Source of the DNA: an uncultured Erysipelotrichaceae bacterium
Lineage (GTDB): Bacteria; Bacillota_I; Bacilli_A; Erysipelotrichales; Erysipelotrichaceae
NCBI GenBank assembly: GCA_944326055.1
Contig: CALVCT010000049.1
Span: 1 to 51,068, forward strand
Length of the DNA stretch: 51,068 nucleotides
Direction of reading: 5' to 3'
This document shows, in pieces, positions 26,272 through 34,809 of this stretch. Position 1 is the first letter of the stretch. Every line of letters begins with the position of its first letter. Below the pieces are notes generated by a model. The model made no database searches and had not been told where the DNA came from. It saw only the letters and a list, made by a program, of their open reading frames with translations. A program made the position numbers and the translations under genes.

Positions 26272-26973
26272 ATGGATTATCGTATGTTAGGTGATACGGA
26301 TTGCCCACTTGTTGAGATAACGCTTATGCAAGGTGAGACAGTTCGTGTCGAAAGAGGAGCTATGGCTTATATGGCTGACGTTGAGATCGAGGGGCGTTTA
26401 AATTCAAAGAAGTCGGGTATTGGTGGCCTTTTTGGAGCGATAGGTCGCTCTTTGACCAGCGGTGAAAGTATGTTCATAACGGAGGCTGTTGGTCAAAGGA
26501 ATGGCGCGATCATCGGCATCGCTCCTGCATTACCTGGAAAAGTTGTCGCTTTGAGCGTCGACGATAATACTAGTTATCGCCTCAATACAGCAGCTTTCCT
26601 AGCAAGTGATGAGGGTGTTGACTATACGATGAAAAGGCAAGATATCGGCAAGGCGCTATTTGCGGGAACAGGTGGACTCTTTGTCATGGAGACGGAAGGT
26701 GAAGGCGAAGTACTAGTCTCAGCTTTCGGTGATATCCTAGAGCTTGAAGTGACAGAAGATAGACCACTCATTATCGATAATGAGCATGTCGTTGCCTGGG
26801 AGAGCACACTTGATTACCATCTAGAGATCGCATCAGGAACATTCGGTTTTACAACTGGTGAGGGTATCGTCAATAATTTCAGTGGACATGGTAAAGTCTT
26901 GATCCAAACGCGTAACCTACATTCACTTGCTGATGCGATCAGAGTCTTTATCCCAACCCAATCAAGTAATTGA
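26272..26973 (+). CDS. AIM24/TIGR00266-family protein
   Basis: A 233-residue protein of the AIM24 family, a beta-rich domain of unknown biochemical role found across bacteria and in mitochondria. Typical pieces are VEITLMQGETVRVERGAM near residue 14, SGIGGLFGAIGRSLTSGES near 48, and the C-terminal QTRNLHSLADAI. The SD GGAGG precedes ATG. It is followed 2 bases later by the lipase-like gene, so they are probably expressed together. Confidence 0.9.
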   Translation: MDYRMLGDTDCPLVEITLMQGETVRVERGAMAYMADVEIEGRLNSKKSGIGGLFGAIGRSLTSGESMFITEAVGQRNGAIIGIAPALPGKVVALSVDDNTSYRLNTAAFLASDEGVDYTMKRQDIGKALFAGTGGLFVMETEGEGEVLVSAFGDILELEVTEDRPLIIDNEHVVAWESTLDYHLEIASGTFGFTTGEGIVNNFSGHGKVLIQTRNLHSLADAIRVFIPTQSSN

Positions 26974-26975
26974 TC

Positions 26976-28121
26976 ATGGCTAAAAAGACGATCACTAATA
27001 TCATCGATTATCTTATCTGGCGTGGCGATCTAACTTTTGCACAAGATCATTTCAATGAAGTAGATGCCTTAGTCCTGTCGCGTTTTTCTTATATGGATAT
27101 GAAAGACATCCTCTATAATGACAAAAACGGAATGACAGTAGCTAAGGCTTATGAACTCTATAGTGCTAATATCGCTGAAAGGCCAAAATTCCATGATCAA
27201 GATCCAGAATTGTTCCGTCTTATGGCTGGATCCTTACGCTTTGGCGATCTTATGCTGATGTATCATGATTTCCGTTTTGATGATGATAGCGTCGAACAGT
27301 TCTCAACGATCACGATCAAATTGGCTGATGAGCGGTATTTCTTATCTTTTCGCGGCACTGATGATACGATCAACGGCTGGAAAGAAGATCTGCTCATGAC
27401 TTTTGACGAAGAAGTTCCATCACAGACAGATGCCTTAGAGTATCTCGATCTTGTAGCTACTAATACAAAAGGAGATCTCTTTTTAGGTGGTCATTCTAAA
27501 GGAGGTAATCTTGCTATTTATGCAGCGCTCTTTTGTAAAGATGAGGTAGCTCAGCGTATCAAAGGCGTCTTCTCTTTTGATGGTCCAGGTCTTCACAAGA
27601 ATATCGTCAAAGACATCGATAAGAAGATCGCTTTGCCACTAATCGCTACTTATATGCCTCAATCATCTTTCTTTGGTAAGATGTTGTCACATAAAGAGCT
27701 ACAAGTAACTGTAAATTCTAATGCTTCTGGCGTCCTACAACATGACATCTATAGCTGGGAAGTTGTGCGCAAAGACTTCGTTTTGACAAGTGAAGATACA
27801 GCTATCTCTCGAGCTTTTGATCAAGCTTTTCATGATTATCTAGAGAAATTATCACGTAGCGAGCGCAAGGAAGTCGTCGATATCATCTTTGATGCAATAG
27901 GTGGATGTGATGGCGATAAGATGGAAGATCTAACTAAACACTTTGTCGGTAATCTACTTAAAGTCATGAAGCATATGAATGAGCTTGATGAAGAAGATGG
28001 TAAGCTGATAAAGGAAGCGATAAGCATCTTAGGTGACTCCCTTAAAGATAGTATCATCGAGGAAGTGACGAGTCATATACCATTTATCAAACATGATACA
28101 GATAACAAAAATGAGCTTTAG
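26976..28121 (+). CDS. Lipase-like alpha/beta hydrolase (DUF2974/Mbeg1-like)
   Basis: A 381-residue cytoplasmic protein (no signal peptide). RYFLSFRGTDDTINGWKEDL (near 116) and FLGGHSKGGNLAIYAA (near 166) match the Mbeg1-like family; Ser in GHSKGG is the expected nucleophile. The Asp/His of the triad I cannot place with certainty. Substrate is unknown. The ATG at 26976 follows the AIM24 stop by 2 bases and has no clear SD, so it probably depends on translational coupling. Confidence 0.87.
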   Translation: MAKKTITNIIDYLIWRGDLTFAQDHFNEVDALVLSRFSYMDMKDILYNDKNGMTVAKAYELYSANIAERPKFHDQDPELFRLMAGSLRFGDLMLMYHDFRFDDDSVEQFSTITIKLADERYFLSFRGTDDTINGWKEDLLMTFDEEVPSQTDALEYLDLVATNTKGDLFLGGHSKGGNLAIYAALFCKDEVAQRIKGVFSFDGPGLHKNIVKDIDKKIALPLIATYMPQSSFFGKMLSHKELQVTVNSNASGVLQHDIYSWEVVRKDFVLTSEDTAISRAFDQAFHDYLEKLSRSERKEVVDIIFDAIGGCDGDKMEDLTKHFVGNLLKVMKHMNELDEEDGKLIKEAISILGDSLKDSIIEEVTSHIPFIKHDTDNKNEL

Positions 28122-28133
28122 CGCTCATTTTTT
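28107..28133. terminator. Bidirectional terminator between convergent genes
   Basis: AAAATGAGC (28108-28116) pairs with GCTCATTTT (28123-28131) around loop TTTAGC. The stop codon of the lipase-like gene lies in the loop and the T-run reaches the stop of the opposite gene. Confidence 0.75.
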
Positions 28134-28831
28134 CAATCAGGATCGACTCCAATATCATCATGATGCATATTGGCATATACTTCAGATAAGAATTCATCAG
28201 TATATACCTGATCATAGATCTCACCTAAGAAGGTGAGCGGTGGTCTGCCATTTAGCCTTTGGCCTTGTCTAAAGAGGGCGGTATATGATACGAACATATC
28301 TAAAGCCATAAAGACGACAAGTATCGGCAATATGATCTTACCAACTTTGTAAGGGATCATTTCGATAAGTTTCGATAAGAATGGATAGATAAAGCGCATG
28401 AATAAGAGACCACCAATACCCCAAAAAAGCATGAAAGGTATCGTCGTACGTCCACCGATGTTAAGAGGCATATTCGAGTAATCCCAAGAGTTCGCATGAA
28501 AGAGGACTTCTCCGATCCAGCTCAGAGAGAACTCGGCGATACCTCCGATGAGACAAGAATAGATGTAAGTCTTCCACCAAGGTCGTGTATCGTTGTTTTT
28601 ACCTAAAAGAAGAGCGAAGCCAGCGAAGCCAAAACCATAGATGGGATTGAAAGGACCATAGATGATACCTTGTCTTGATTCCCAGACTCCGGTCCTGACG
28701 AAATTTAGGATCTCTTCATAGTAAGTACCGATGATACAGCCGATAAAAAACATAAAGAAGATCTTAGCGAAGCACCATCCCTTAGCGAATACTCGTTTTT
28801 CGTTTGCATTGAATTCTTTTTTATTTTCCAT
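28133..28831 (-). CDS. Putative membrane protein of the CmpB-type ABC permease family
   Basis: A 232-residue membrane protein with about five to six helices. GVWESRQGIIYGPFNPIYGFG (here cited as VWESRQGIIYGPFNPIYGF, near residue 48) is the hallmark of the family labelled putative ABC transporter permease (PF06541). No ATPase for it is adjacent, and its role is unknown. The upstream region has TGTTAGAAT, an extended -10, 8 bases before the ATG and only AGG as SD, so the mRNA is likely leaderless. Confidence 0.82.
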   Translation of the reverse strand: MENKKEFNANEKRVFAKGWCFAKIFFMFFIGCIIGTYYEEILNFVRTGVWESRQGIIYGPFNPIYGFGFAGFALLLGKNNDTRPWWKTYIYSCLIGGIAEFSLSWIGEVLFHANSWDYSNMPLNIGGRTTIPFMLFWGIGGLLFMRFIYPFLSKLIEMIPYKVGKIILPILVVFMALDMFVSYTALFRQGQRLNGRPPLTFLGEIYDQVYTDEFLSEVYANMHHDDIGVDPD

Positions 28832-28916
28832 ACCTAAAGATTCTAACAGATATCGTCAATACATACAAATATGCTCATCTATGTTAAAATATGATCTGTT
28901 TAAAAAGGGGGAAAAG

Positions 28917-29123
28917 ATGAATATAAGATTATATAAGATCTGCTATTACATTAGTGTCTTTATCACTATCTTGGGACTTGCTATGACGGCTTTCTCACTG
29001 ATGGTCGTCATTCCATCGTTTACGACATCATCATTGATCGTGCCAGGAGCTTTTTTAGCTTTGACGATCATAGGTATCGTCTTTGCGTTTTATTATCATA
29101 GTAAAATCAAAGGAGCGAAGTGA
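28917..29123 (+). CDS. Small two-helix membrane protein of an ABC exporter operon
   Basis: A 68-residue protein starting MNIRLYKICYYISVFITILG. It has two hydrophobic helices (about 9-31 and 38-60) and a basic end KIKGAK. AAGGGGG gives a good ribosome site. Its stop overlaps the start of the ABC ATPase, so it belongs to that operon. I do not recognise it beyond that; it could be a small subunit or an immunity-type protein. Confidence 0.8.
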   Translation: MNIRLYKICYYISVFITILGLAMTAFSLMVVIPSFTTSSLIVPGAFLALTIIGIVFAFYYHSKIKGAK

Positions 29124-29842
29124 TGGAGTACGCGATAGAGACGATGGGTCTCACAAAAGATTATAAGGGTTTTTTAGCCAATGACCATGTCGATATCAAA
29201 GTGCCAAAGGGCTCGATCTTTGGCCTCATAGGTCGAAATGGGGCGGGCAAGACGACTTTTATGAAACTTGTCTTAGGCTTTAACAATAAGACTAGTGGAA
29301 CGATCGCGATCAATGGTCACACTAAAGAGTCTGAACTTTGGAAGGAGCGCGGTCACATTGGTAGTATCATCGAAGTACCAGCTTTTTATGATGAGATGAG
29401 CGCTTACGCTAATGCGCTTTACTACGCTAAACTTCATGGTAAAGGTAGAAAAGATGTCGAAAGAGTCTTAAAGAAAGTTGGGTTAGATGGTGTAAAAAGG
29501 CGTCGAGTCAAAGCTTTCTCACTTGGAATGCGTCAAAAGCTTGGAATAGCGTGTTCGTTACTTGGTGAGCCAGATATCCTTATGCTCGATGAGCCAACTA
29601 ATGGTCTAGACCCGGTAGCGATCGCTGAGATCCGCAAGCTCTTAGAAGACTTGAAAAGAGATGGTGTCACGATCTTCATCTCCAGTCATATCTTAAGCGA
29701 GATGGAAAAGATCGCAACAGATTACGCTTTCATGTTAGAGGGGAGAGTCGTAAGAAGTTTTACAGCACAAGAACTCAAAGATTCTGGTAAGGATCTGGAG
29801 ACTTATTTTTTAGAAGTCGTGGGAGGTGACGCAAATGTTTAG
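29123..29842 (+). CDS. ABC transporter ATP-binding protein (BcrA-type)
   Basis: A 239-residue ATPase with Walker A GRNGAGKTT (near 39), signature SLGMRQKLGIA (near 134) and Walker B ILMLDEPTNGLDP (near 152), followed by the switch His in ISSHIL. It is most like the ATPases of peptide-antibiotic or lantibiotic exporters. I chose ATG 29123, after AGGAG and overlapping the previous stop by one base. The permease starts inside its last codons, so the two form one transporter. Confidence 0.9.
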   Translation: MEYAIETMGLTKDYKGFLANDHVDIKVPKGSIFGLIGRNGAGKTTFMKLVLGFNNKTSGTIAINGHTKESELWKERGHIGSIIEVPAFYDEMSAYANALYYAKLHGKGRKDVERVLKKVGLDGVKRRRVKAFSLGMRQKLGIACSLLGEPDILMLDEPTNGLDPVAIAEIRKLLEDLKRDGVTIFISSHILSEMEKIATDYAFMLEGRVVRSFTAQELKDSGKDLETYFLEVVGGDANV

Positions 29843-30560
29843 GATCTTCAAAGCAGAACTTTTCAAGTGTCGCCACAACATGTCCTTTTTCTTGTCACTT
29901 CTAGCCGCTGCTCCACTTGGTATCTTGTATGCCTTTATCTGCGAGCTTGATAAGACCTTGAGCATGGCGGAGATCCTCAGTGGTGTCGTCTCTTATTACA
30001 ATATCTTTTTCATCATCATGATCGCTATGTATGTCACTAATGACTATGAAAAAGGTACGATCAAATCGATCATGTCAAGTGGCGTCTCTAAGACTAAGAT
30101 CTATCTTGGACGTCTGTCGGTGTCGATCTTCATCTCAGAGATCATGTTTGTTTTGGCTTTTGCCGGCGCTTTAGCTTGGGGCATCTTTAGAGGCATACCG
30201 TTTGTTTCAGATGCGATGCCATGGACGACTTTTGAATTCGTCGAAAGTATCTTGGTCCAGATGCTCATCGTCGCGATCTATGCGATGATCGGTTATTTCA
30301 TCTCGGTCTTGATCAAAAAGCAGATGCCATCGATGATCGTCGCGATCGCCTTTATCAACTTCGAACCGCTTTTGATAAGCAAGATTGGCGAATTATCTGG
30401 TGTCGATCTTTCGATCTTAGATTTTAATAGTGTCATCGAACAGATCGAAATGCTCGATATGTCAGGCACAGTGCTCTATGGCATGCTGGTGCTTGGGATC
30501 TTTGTCTTTGTCTTGACTTTCATCATTGGTACAGCGATCTTTAAACATCGCGATATCTAG
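29835..30560 (+). CDS. ABC-2 type permease
   Basis: A 241-residue membrane protein with six hydrophobic helices (about 18-38, 55-75, 100-122, 140-160, 170-185, 210-232). NDYEKGTIKSIMSSGVSKTKIYLGR (cited as NDYEKGTIKSIMSSGVSK, near 75) is the usual ABC-2 coupling region. It pairs with the ATPase just upstream, overlapping by 8 bases. ATG 29835 sits 7 bases after GGGAGGTG. Substrate unknown; peptide export or self-protection is most likely from the family. Confidence 0.87.
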   Translation: MFRIFKAELFKCRHNMSFFLSLLAAAPLGILYAFICELDKTLSMAEILSGVVSYYNIFFIIMIAMYVTNDYEKGTIKSIMSSGVSKTKIYLGRLSVSIFISEIMFVLAFAGALAWGIFRGIPFVSDAMPWTTFEFVESILVQMLIVAIYAMIGYFISVLIKKQMPSMIVAIAFINFEPLLISKIGELSGVDLSILDFNSVIEQIEMLDMSGTVLYGMLVLGIFVFVLTFIIGTAIFKHRDI

Positions 30561-30568
30561 ATATTCTA

Positions 30569-30596
30569 TTGCGTAAAAAAATCACATCAGTATAAT
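30569..30596 (+). promoter_or_regulatory. Promoter of the CydDC-like/ygbA operon
   Basis: TTGCGT (30569-30574), 16 bases, then TATAAT (30591-30596). The first operator begins 6 bases after the -10, so it covers the start of transcription. Confidence 0.65.
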
Positions 30597-30602
30597 GAAT
30601 GT

Positions 30603-30618
30603 GTTAGAGGTACCTAAC
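30603..30618. promoter_or_regulatory. Operator copy 1 (GTTAG-N6-CTAAC)
   Basis: GTTAGAGGTACCTAAC has inverted arms GTTAG and CTAAC six bases apart and lies at the transcription start. A second copy with the same arms and spacing is 39 bases downstream. Confidence 0.65.
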
Positions 30619-30641
30619 GGTACCTTTATTTTTAACAGTGA

Positions 30642-30657
30642 GTTAGTTGTATCTAAC
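30642..30657. promoter_or_regulatory. Operator copy 2 (GTTAG-N6-CTAAC)
   Basis: GTTAGTTGTATCTAAC repeats the arms of copy 1 with a different centre, which shows that the arms are what is conserved. It directly abuts the AGGAGGG ribosome site of the first gene. Confidence 0.65.
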
Positions 30658-30667
30658 AGGAGGGTGT

Positions 30668-32410
30668 ATGATCGACAAGAGATTATTGGCTAGTATGCCA
30701 GAGACTAAAAGATATATCGTCTTCAATATCATAGGACAGTGGATAGCTCTTTTGGCTAATGTCGTGATGATGTTTATGATCGCTCGATCGATCGTCAAGC
30801 TCATGATCGCTGACCTTGACCTAAGCGAGTTAGCGATCATCGTCGGTATCATCTTCATATCTTTGATCATTAAGCTAGGGGCGTCTGCTTTCTCTATGAA
30901 GATGTCTTTTAAGACGACAGAGATCATCAAATTTGGTTTTAGAGAGAAGATCTTCAAGAAGCTTTTTGTCTTAAAAGATCGCTACCAGAATGTACTTTCT
31001 AGCTCCGAAGTGACACAGATCACATCTGAAGGTGTCGATCAATTAGAGAACTATTTCGGTAATTACATACCACAGTTCTTCTATGCGATCATCGCGCCAT
31101 TGACACTCTTTTTGATCATCTTGCCTCTTGATATGAAGGTTGCTATAGTCCTTTTTATCTGTGTTCCTCTTATTCCGATAACGATCATCATCATCCAAAG
31201 GTGGGCTAAACGTCTATTGGGGAAGTATTGGGATGAGTACAGCAAGATGGGTGACAGTTTCTTGGAAGACCTTCAGGGTCTAACGACACTCAAACTCTAT
31301 GAAGCTGATTCTTATAAACAAAAAGAAATGGATGAGCAAGCTGAGAGCTTCCGGAAGATCACGATGAAGGTCCTTTCGATGCAACTCAACTCGATCACGA
31401 TCATGGACATCGTCGCTTATGGAGGAGCAGCTATCGGAATGATCATGGCTCTATTCAGTTTTAAAAGTGGTGATATCGATCTTACATCTGCTCTCTTCAT
31501 CATCTTGATCAGTGCCGATTTCTTCTTGCCGATGCGTCTTTTGGGCTCTTTCTTCCACATCGCGATGAATGGGATGGCAGCAAGCGATAAGATGTTCAAG
31601 CTCTTTGATATCAAGGAGCCTAAGAAAGATGGCGATATCAAAGAAGAGGATGGCGACATCAGAATAGAAGATCTGTCTTTTGCCTATGGTGAAAGATATG
31701 TCTTAAAAGATATCGATATCACGATCAAAGACAGGGCTCTAGTCGCGATCGTTGGACCTAGCGGTTCTGGCAAGTCGACGATCGCTAAATTGCTTTTGGC
31801 AAGAAGTGACGATTATGAGGGAACGATCGAGTTTAAGGGCGAAGACCTCAAGAAGATAGCAAGTAACAGGATAAGAGATCTCATCACTTATGTGCCATCA
31901 GACGCTCATATCTTTAAAGGAACAGTGCGCTACAACTTGAAGATGGGAGATAAAGAAGTTAGTGAAGAGCGCATGCATGAAGTCCTAAAACAAGTCGAGC
32001 TTGATGAATACTTTAAAGAGCTGAATGGTCTTGATACGAAGATAAATGAAGGGGGCAAAGATCTCTCAGGTGGTCAAAGACAGAGATTAGCTATCGCTAG
32101 AGCCCTCATCAAGGATAGTCCTATCTATATCTTTGATGAAGCTACTAGTAACATCGATGTCGAAAGTGAAAAGACCATCATGGATACGATCTTAAAGCTC
32201 AAAGGTCAAAAGACTATCGTCCTTATCTCTCATCGTCTAGCTAACGTTGTTGAGGCTGATATGATCTATTGCCTTAAAGACGGGAAGATCATAGGATCTG
32301 GTACCCATAAAGAACTACTAAAAGAAAAAGGACTTTATCATGAGCTATATACAAGCCAGATGTATTATGAAGGATTCATGAAAGGAGCTTTAGATGAGAC
32401 CATTATTTAA
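30668..32410 (+). CDS. CydD-like ABC exporter subunit (membrane + ATPase)
   Basis: A 580-residue half-transporter: six-helix membrane domain (1 to about 320), then ATPase with Walker A GPSGSGKST (near 370), signature LSGGQRQRLAIARAL (near 473) and Walker B PIYIFDEATSNID. KMGDSFLEDLQGLTTLKLYEAD fragments (FLEDLQGLTTLKLY, near 205) are typical of CydD-type proteins. CydDC exports thiols in Escherichia coli. Its partner follows, overlapping by 17 bases. No cytochrome bd genes are present, so a role in stress handling may be more likely than cytochrome assembly. ATG 30668 follows AGGAGGG. Confidence 0.88.
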   Translation: MIDKRLLASMPETKRYIVFNIIGQWIALLANVVMMFMIARSIVKLMIADLDLSELAIIVGIIFISLIIKLGASAFSMKMSFKTTEIIKFGFREKIFKKLFVLKDRYQNVLSSSEVTQITSEGVDQLENYFGNYIPQFFYAIIAPLTLFLIILPLDMKVAIVLFICVPLIPITIIIIQRWAKRLLGKYWDEYSKMGDSFLEDLQGLTTLKLYEADSYKQKEMDEQAESFRKITMKVLSMQLNSITIMDIVAYGGAAIGMIMALFSFKSGDIDLTSALFIILISADFFLPMRLLGSFFHIAMNGMAASDKMFKLFDIKEPKKDGDIKEEDGDIRIEDLSFAYGERYVLKDIDITIKDRALVAIVGPSGSGKSTIAKLLLARSDDYEGTIEFKGEDLKKIASNRIRDLITYVPSDAHIFKGTVRYNLKMGDKEVSEERMHEVLKQVELDEYFKELNGLDTKINEGGKDLSGGQRQRLAIARALIKDSPIYIFDEATSNIDVESEKTIMDTILKLKGQKTIVLISHRLANVVEADMIYCLKDGKIIGSGTHKELLKEKGLYHELYTSQMYYEGFMKGALDETII

Positions 32411-34013
32411 GATGTTGGGTCTTGTAAGACCACTTACTTTGCATATGATATCGGCTGTCATCTTAGGCGTTATCGGACATCTTATGGCAACAGCGATCAG
32501 CGTCTTAGCGATCTATGCACTGATCGCGATAAGTAATGGTTCTTCATTCATGTCTTTGATGATAGCAATGATCATCGTCGCTTTAGCACGTGGTATATTG
32601 CGTTATGGCGAACAAAACCTCAACCATTACATTGCCTTCAAGCTTCTTGCACTGATACGTCATAAGATCTTCTATAAGTTACGCACACTAGCTCCAAGTA
32701 AGCTTGATACTAAAGGCAAAGGAGACCTGATAAATCTTATCACTACAGATATCGAGCTATTAGAAGTGTTCTTTGCACATACGATATCGCCAGTGCTGAT
32801 CGCGATCATCTTCGATCTTTGCATCGTGATCTTTATCACTATGCAAAATATCTATCTTGGGCTTATAAGTCTATCAGCATATATCACGATCGGTATCATC
32901 TTGCCTTTGATCACAAATAAAAGAAGTGATCAAGAGGCTTTGTACTATAGGCAAGAGTCTGGCGAACTGTCTTCTTTCATCTTAGAGACTCTAAGAGGGA
33001 TAAGAGAGATCGATGCCTTTGCGTATGATGATGAGCGCATCAAAGAGTTAGAGCAGATGAGCACAGAGCTCAAAGCTCACGAAAAGAAGCTCAAAGATAT
33101 AACGAGATCAAATAAGTCACTAGTTACTTTTGCGATCATGTTTTTCGATGTCGCTATCTTGGTCTGTGGCACTCTCCTTTCGATCACATCGGGGATGGAG
33201 GCAACTATCGTCCTTGTGACGACTGTGACTTTGATGTCAGCATTTGGTCCGACAGTGGCGATAGCTGACTTATCCAGCACTCTACAAAACACGATGGCTG
33301 CTGCTAAACGTGTCGAAGATCTGCTTGAAGAAGAGCCCCTCATCAAAGAGGTCACAGATGTCAAAAAGACTTATTTTGATGACATCTCTATCACTGATCT
33401 AAGTTTTAGCTATGAAAAAGAGAAGATCTTTGAGCATCTAGACCTCAAGATCAAAAAAGGCGAGATCGTCGGCATTCGAGGTAAAAGTGGTATTGGTAAA
33501 TCGACACTGCTAAAGCTCATCATGCGCTTTTATGATCCAGATAGTGGCCATATCTATATCAAAGACAAGGATCTAAAAGAAGTAGCGACACATGATCTGA
33601 GAGTGATGAGCGCATATATGACGCAAGATGCTGATCTATTTCATGACTCGATCATAAACAATCTCAAGATCGCGAAGGCTGATGCGAGCGATGAAGAGGT
33701 CATCGAAGCTTCCAAGAAAGCTCAGATCCATGAACTCATCATGTCTTTACCAGATGGTTATAAGACAAAGATAAGTGAGCTAGGAAGTAGCTTATCATCA
33801 GGTGAGCGTCAAAGATTGAACTTAGCACGTATCTTCTTACATCAAAGTGATCTTATCTTACTTGATGAGCCCACCAGCAATCTCGATAGTCTCTCTGAGG
33901 GCATGATCTTAAGGGCACTTAAAGAAGAAGCGATCGATAAGACTATCGTCATAGTCTCACATCGCGACAGGTCTTTGCGTATCGCTGATCGCATTATCGA
34001 CATCAAGAGGTGA
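32394..34013 (+). CDS. CydC-like ABC exporter subunit (membrane + ATPase)
   Basis: A 539-residue half-transporter partnering the upstream gene. It has six helices, then the ATPase with Walker A GKSGIGKSTL (near 361), signature LSSGERQRLNLARI (near 463) and Walker B LILLDEPTSNLD. The membrane part RYGEQNLNHYIAFKLLALIR (near 73) resembles CydC. The start ATG lies inside the end of the CydD-like gene. Together they form a heterodimeric exporter; thiol compounds are a guess from the family. Confidence 0.88.
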   Translation: MRPLFKMLGLVRPLTLHMISAVILGVIGHLMATAISVLAIYALIAISNGSSFMSLMIAMIIVALARGILRYGEQNLNHYIAFKLLALIRHKIFYKLRTLAPSKLDTKGKGDLINLITTDIELLEVFFAHTISPVLIAIIFDLCIVIFITMQNIYLGLISLSAYITIGIILPLITNKRSDQEALYYRQESGELSSFILETLRGIREIDAFAYDDERIKELEQMSTELKAHEKKLKDITRSNKSLVTFAIMFFDVAILVCGTLLSITSGMEATIVLVTTVTLMSAFGPTVAIADLSSTLQNTMAAAKRVEDLLEEEPLIKEVTDVKKTYFDDISITDLSFSYEKEKIFEHLDLKIKKGEIVGIRGKSGIGKSTLLKLIMRFYDPDSGHIYIKDKDLKEVATHDLRVMSAYMTQDADLFHDSIINNLKIAKADASDEEVIEASKKAQIHELIMSLPDGYKTKISELGSSLSSGERQRLNLARIFLHQSDLILLDEPTSNLDSLSEGMILRALKEEAIDKTIVIVSHRDRSLRIADRIIDIKR

Positions 34014-34015
34014 TC

Positions 34016-34330
34016 ATGGATAAAAGAGAAAAAGAAAAGAAGACTATCAGTAAGATGATACATATCTATCATAAAGGCAAACACAAGGGCGATGAGCTAT
34101 GCATAGACTGTGTAAAGCTTGAAAGATATGCCCATGAGCGCATCGACCGTTGTCCTTTTATGGCGACAAAATCATTCTGCAGCAATTGTAAAGTTCACTG
34201 TTATAGAGGGGATATGCGCAAGATGATAAAAGAAGTCATGCGCTACAGTGGACCAAGAATGCTATATCACGATCCAATAATGGCTATCGATCATTTGATA
34301 TCAACGATAAAAGAGAGGAAAAACAAATGA
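34016..34330 (+). CDS. YgbA-type (nitrous oxide-stimulated promoter family) cysteine-rich protein
   Basis: A 104-residue soluble protein of the YgbA_NO family. CIDCVKLERYAHERIDRC and FCSNCKVHCY give six to seven Cys in the family pattern and suggest metal or Fe-S binding. In enteric bacteria the homologue is controlled by the nitric oxide sensor NsrR, which hints that this operon answers nitrosative stress. I chose ATG 34016, 2 bases after the CydC-like stop with GAGGTGAT upstream, not the GTG at 34010. Confidence 0.88.
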   Translation: MDKREKEKKTISKMIHIYHKGKHKGDELCIDCVKLERYAHERIDRCPFMATKSFCSNCKVHCYRGDMRKMIKEVMRYSGPRMLYHDPIMAIDHLISTIKERKNK

Positions 34331-34695
34331 AAAAGACTATCTATCTCATCATCGGCTTTATCGGCCTCATACTTGGTGCGATCGGCGTGGTAGTGCCTTT
34401 ACTGCCTGCCTTTCCCTTCTTACTAATGGCGGCATATGGCTTTGCCAAGAGTTCAAAGCGTCTGCATACTTGGTTTATAGCGACAAGACTTTACAAAGAT
34501 AACTTAGAATCATATGTGAAGGGCGAAGGGATGACGATGAAGACAAAGATCAAGATCATGATCACAGTCACGATCCTCATGATGATAGGCTTCATCATGA
34601 TGCATAAGGTCTTTATTGGACAGATCATCTTAGGTCTAGTCTGGCTTTTTCACATCATCTACTTCCTCTTTGGGATCAAGACTATAAAATCATAG
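34327..34695 (+). CDS. YbaN/DUF454 family membrane protein
   Basis: A 122-residue inner-membrane protein with three to four helices. IGFIGLILGAIGVVVPLLPA (near 8) and the following PFLLMAAYGFAKSSKRLHTW are the DUF454 hallmark. Function unknown. It overlaps ygbA by 4 bases (ATGA) and closes the operon; a strong terminator follows. The conserved company of CydDC-like, YgbA and DUF454 suggests a single stress-related process. Confidence 0.9.
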   Translation: MKKTIYLIIGFIGLILGAIGVVVPLLPAFPFLLMAAYGFAKSSKRLHTWFIATRLYKDNLESYVKGEGMTMKTKIKIMITVTILMMIGFIMMHKVFIGQIILGLVWLFHIIYFLFGIKTIKS

Positions 34696-34705
34696 ATCGC
34701 AAACG

Positions 34706-34735
34706 AAAAAAGCTCCAAAATGGGGCTTTTATAAT
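34706..34735 (+). terminator. Terminator of the CydDC-like/ygbA operon
   Basis: AAAAAGCTCC (34707-34716) pairs with GGGGCTTTT (34722-34730) around a short A-rich loop and runs into TTTTAT. Confidence 0.75.
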
Positions 34736-34748
34736 GCAAACGGTTACA
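34735..34748. promoter_or_regulatory. cre-like site upstream of the alcohol/aldehyde dehydrogenase pair
   Basis: TGCAAACGGTTACA matches the cre consensus TGWAANCGNTNWCA at 13 of 14 positions. It lies just upstream of the promoter, consistent with catabolite control of the dehydrogenases. Confidence 0.5.
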
Positions 34749-34755
34749 TTATTTA

Positions 34756-34783
34756 TCGACAAGTCTTTGTTTAGTGATAGAAT
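34756..34783 (+). promoter_or_regulatory. Promoter of the alcohol/aldehyde dehydrogenase pair
   Basis: TCGACA (34756-34761), 16 bases, then TAGAAT (34778-34783). AGAAAGG further down is the ribosome site. Confidence 0.5.
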
Positions 34784-34809
34784 AAAGACATAGAGAAAGG
34801 ATAACTAAT

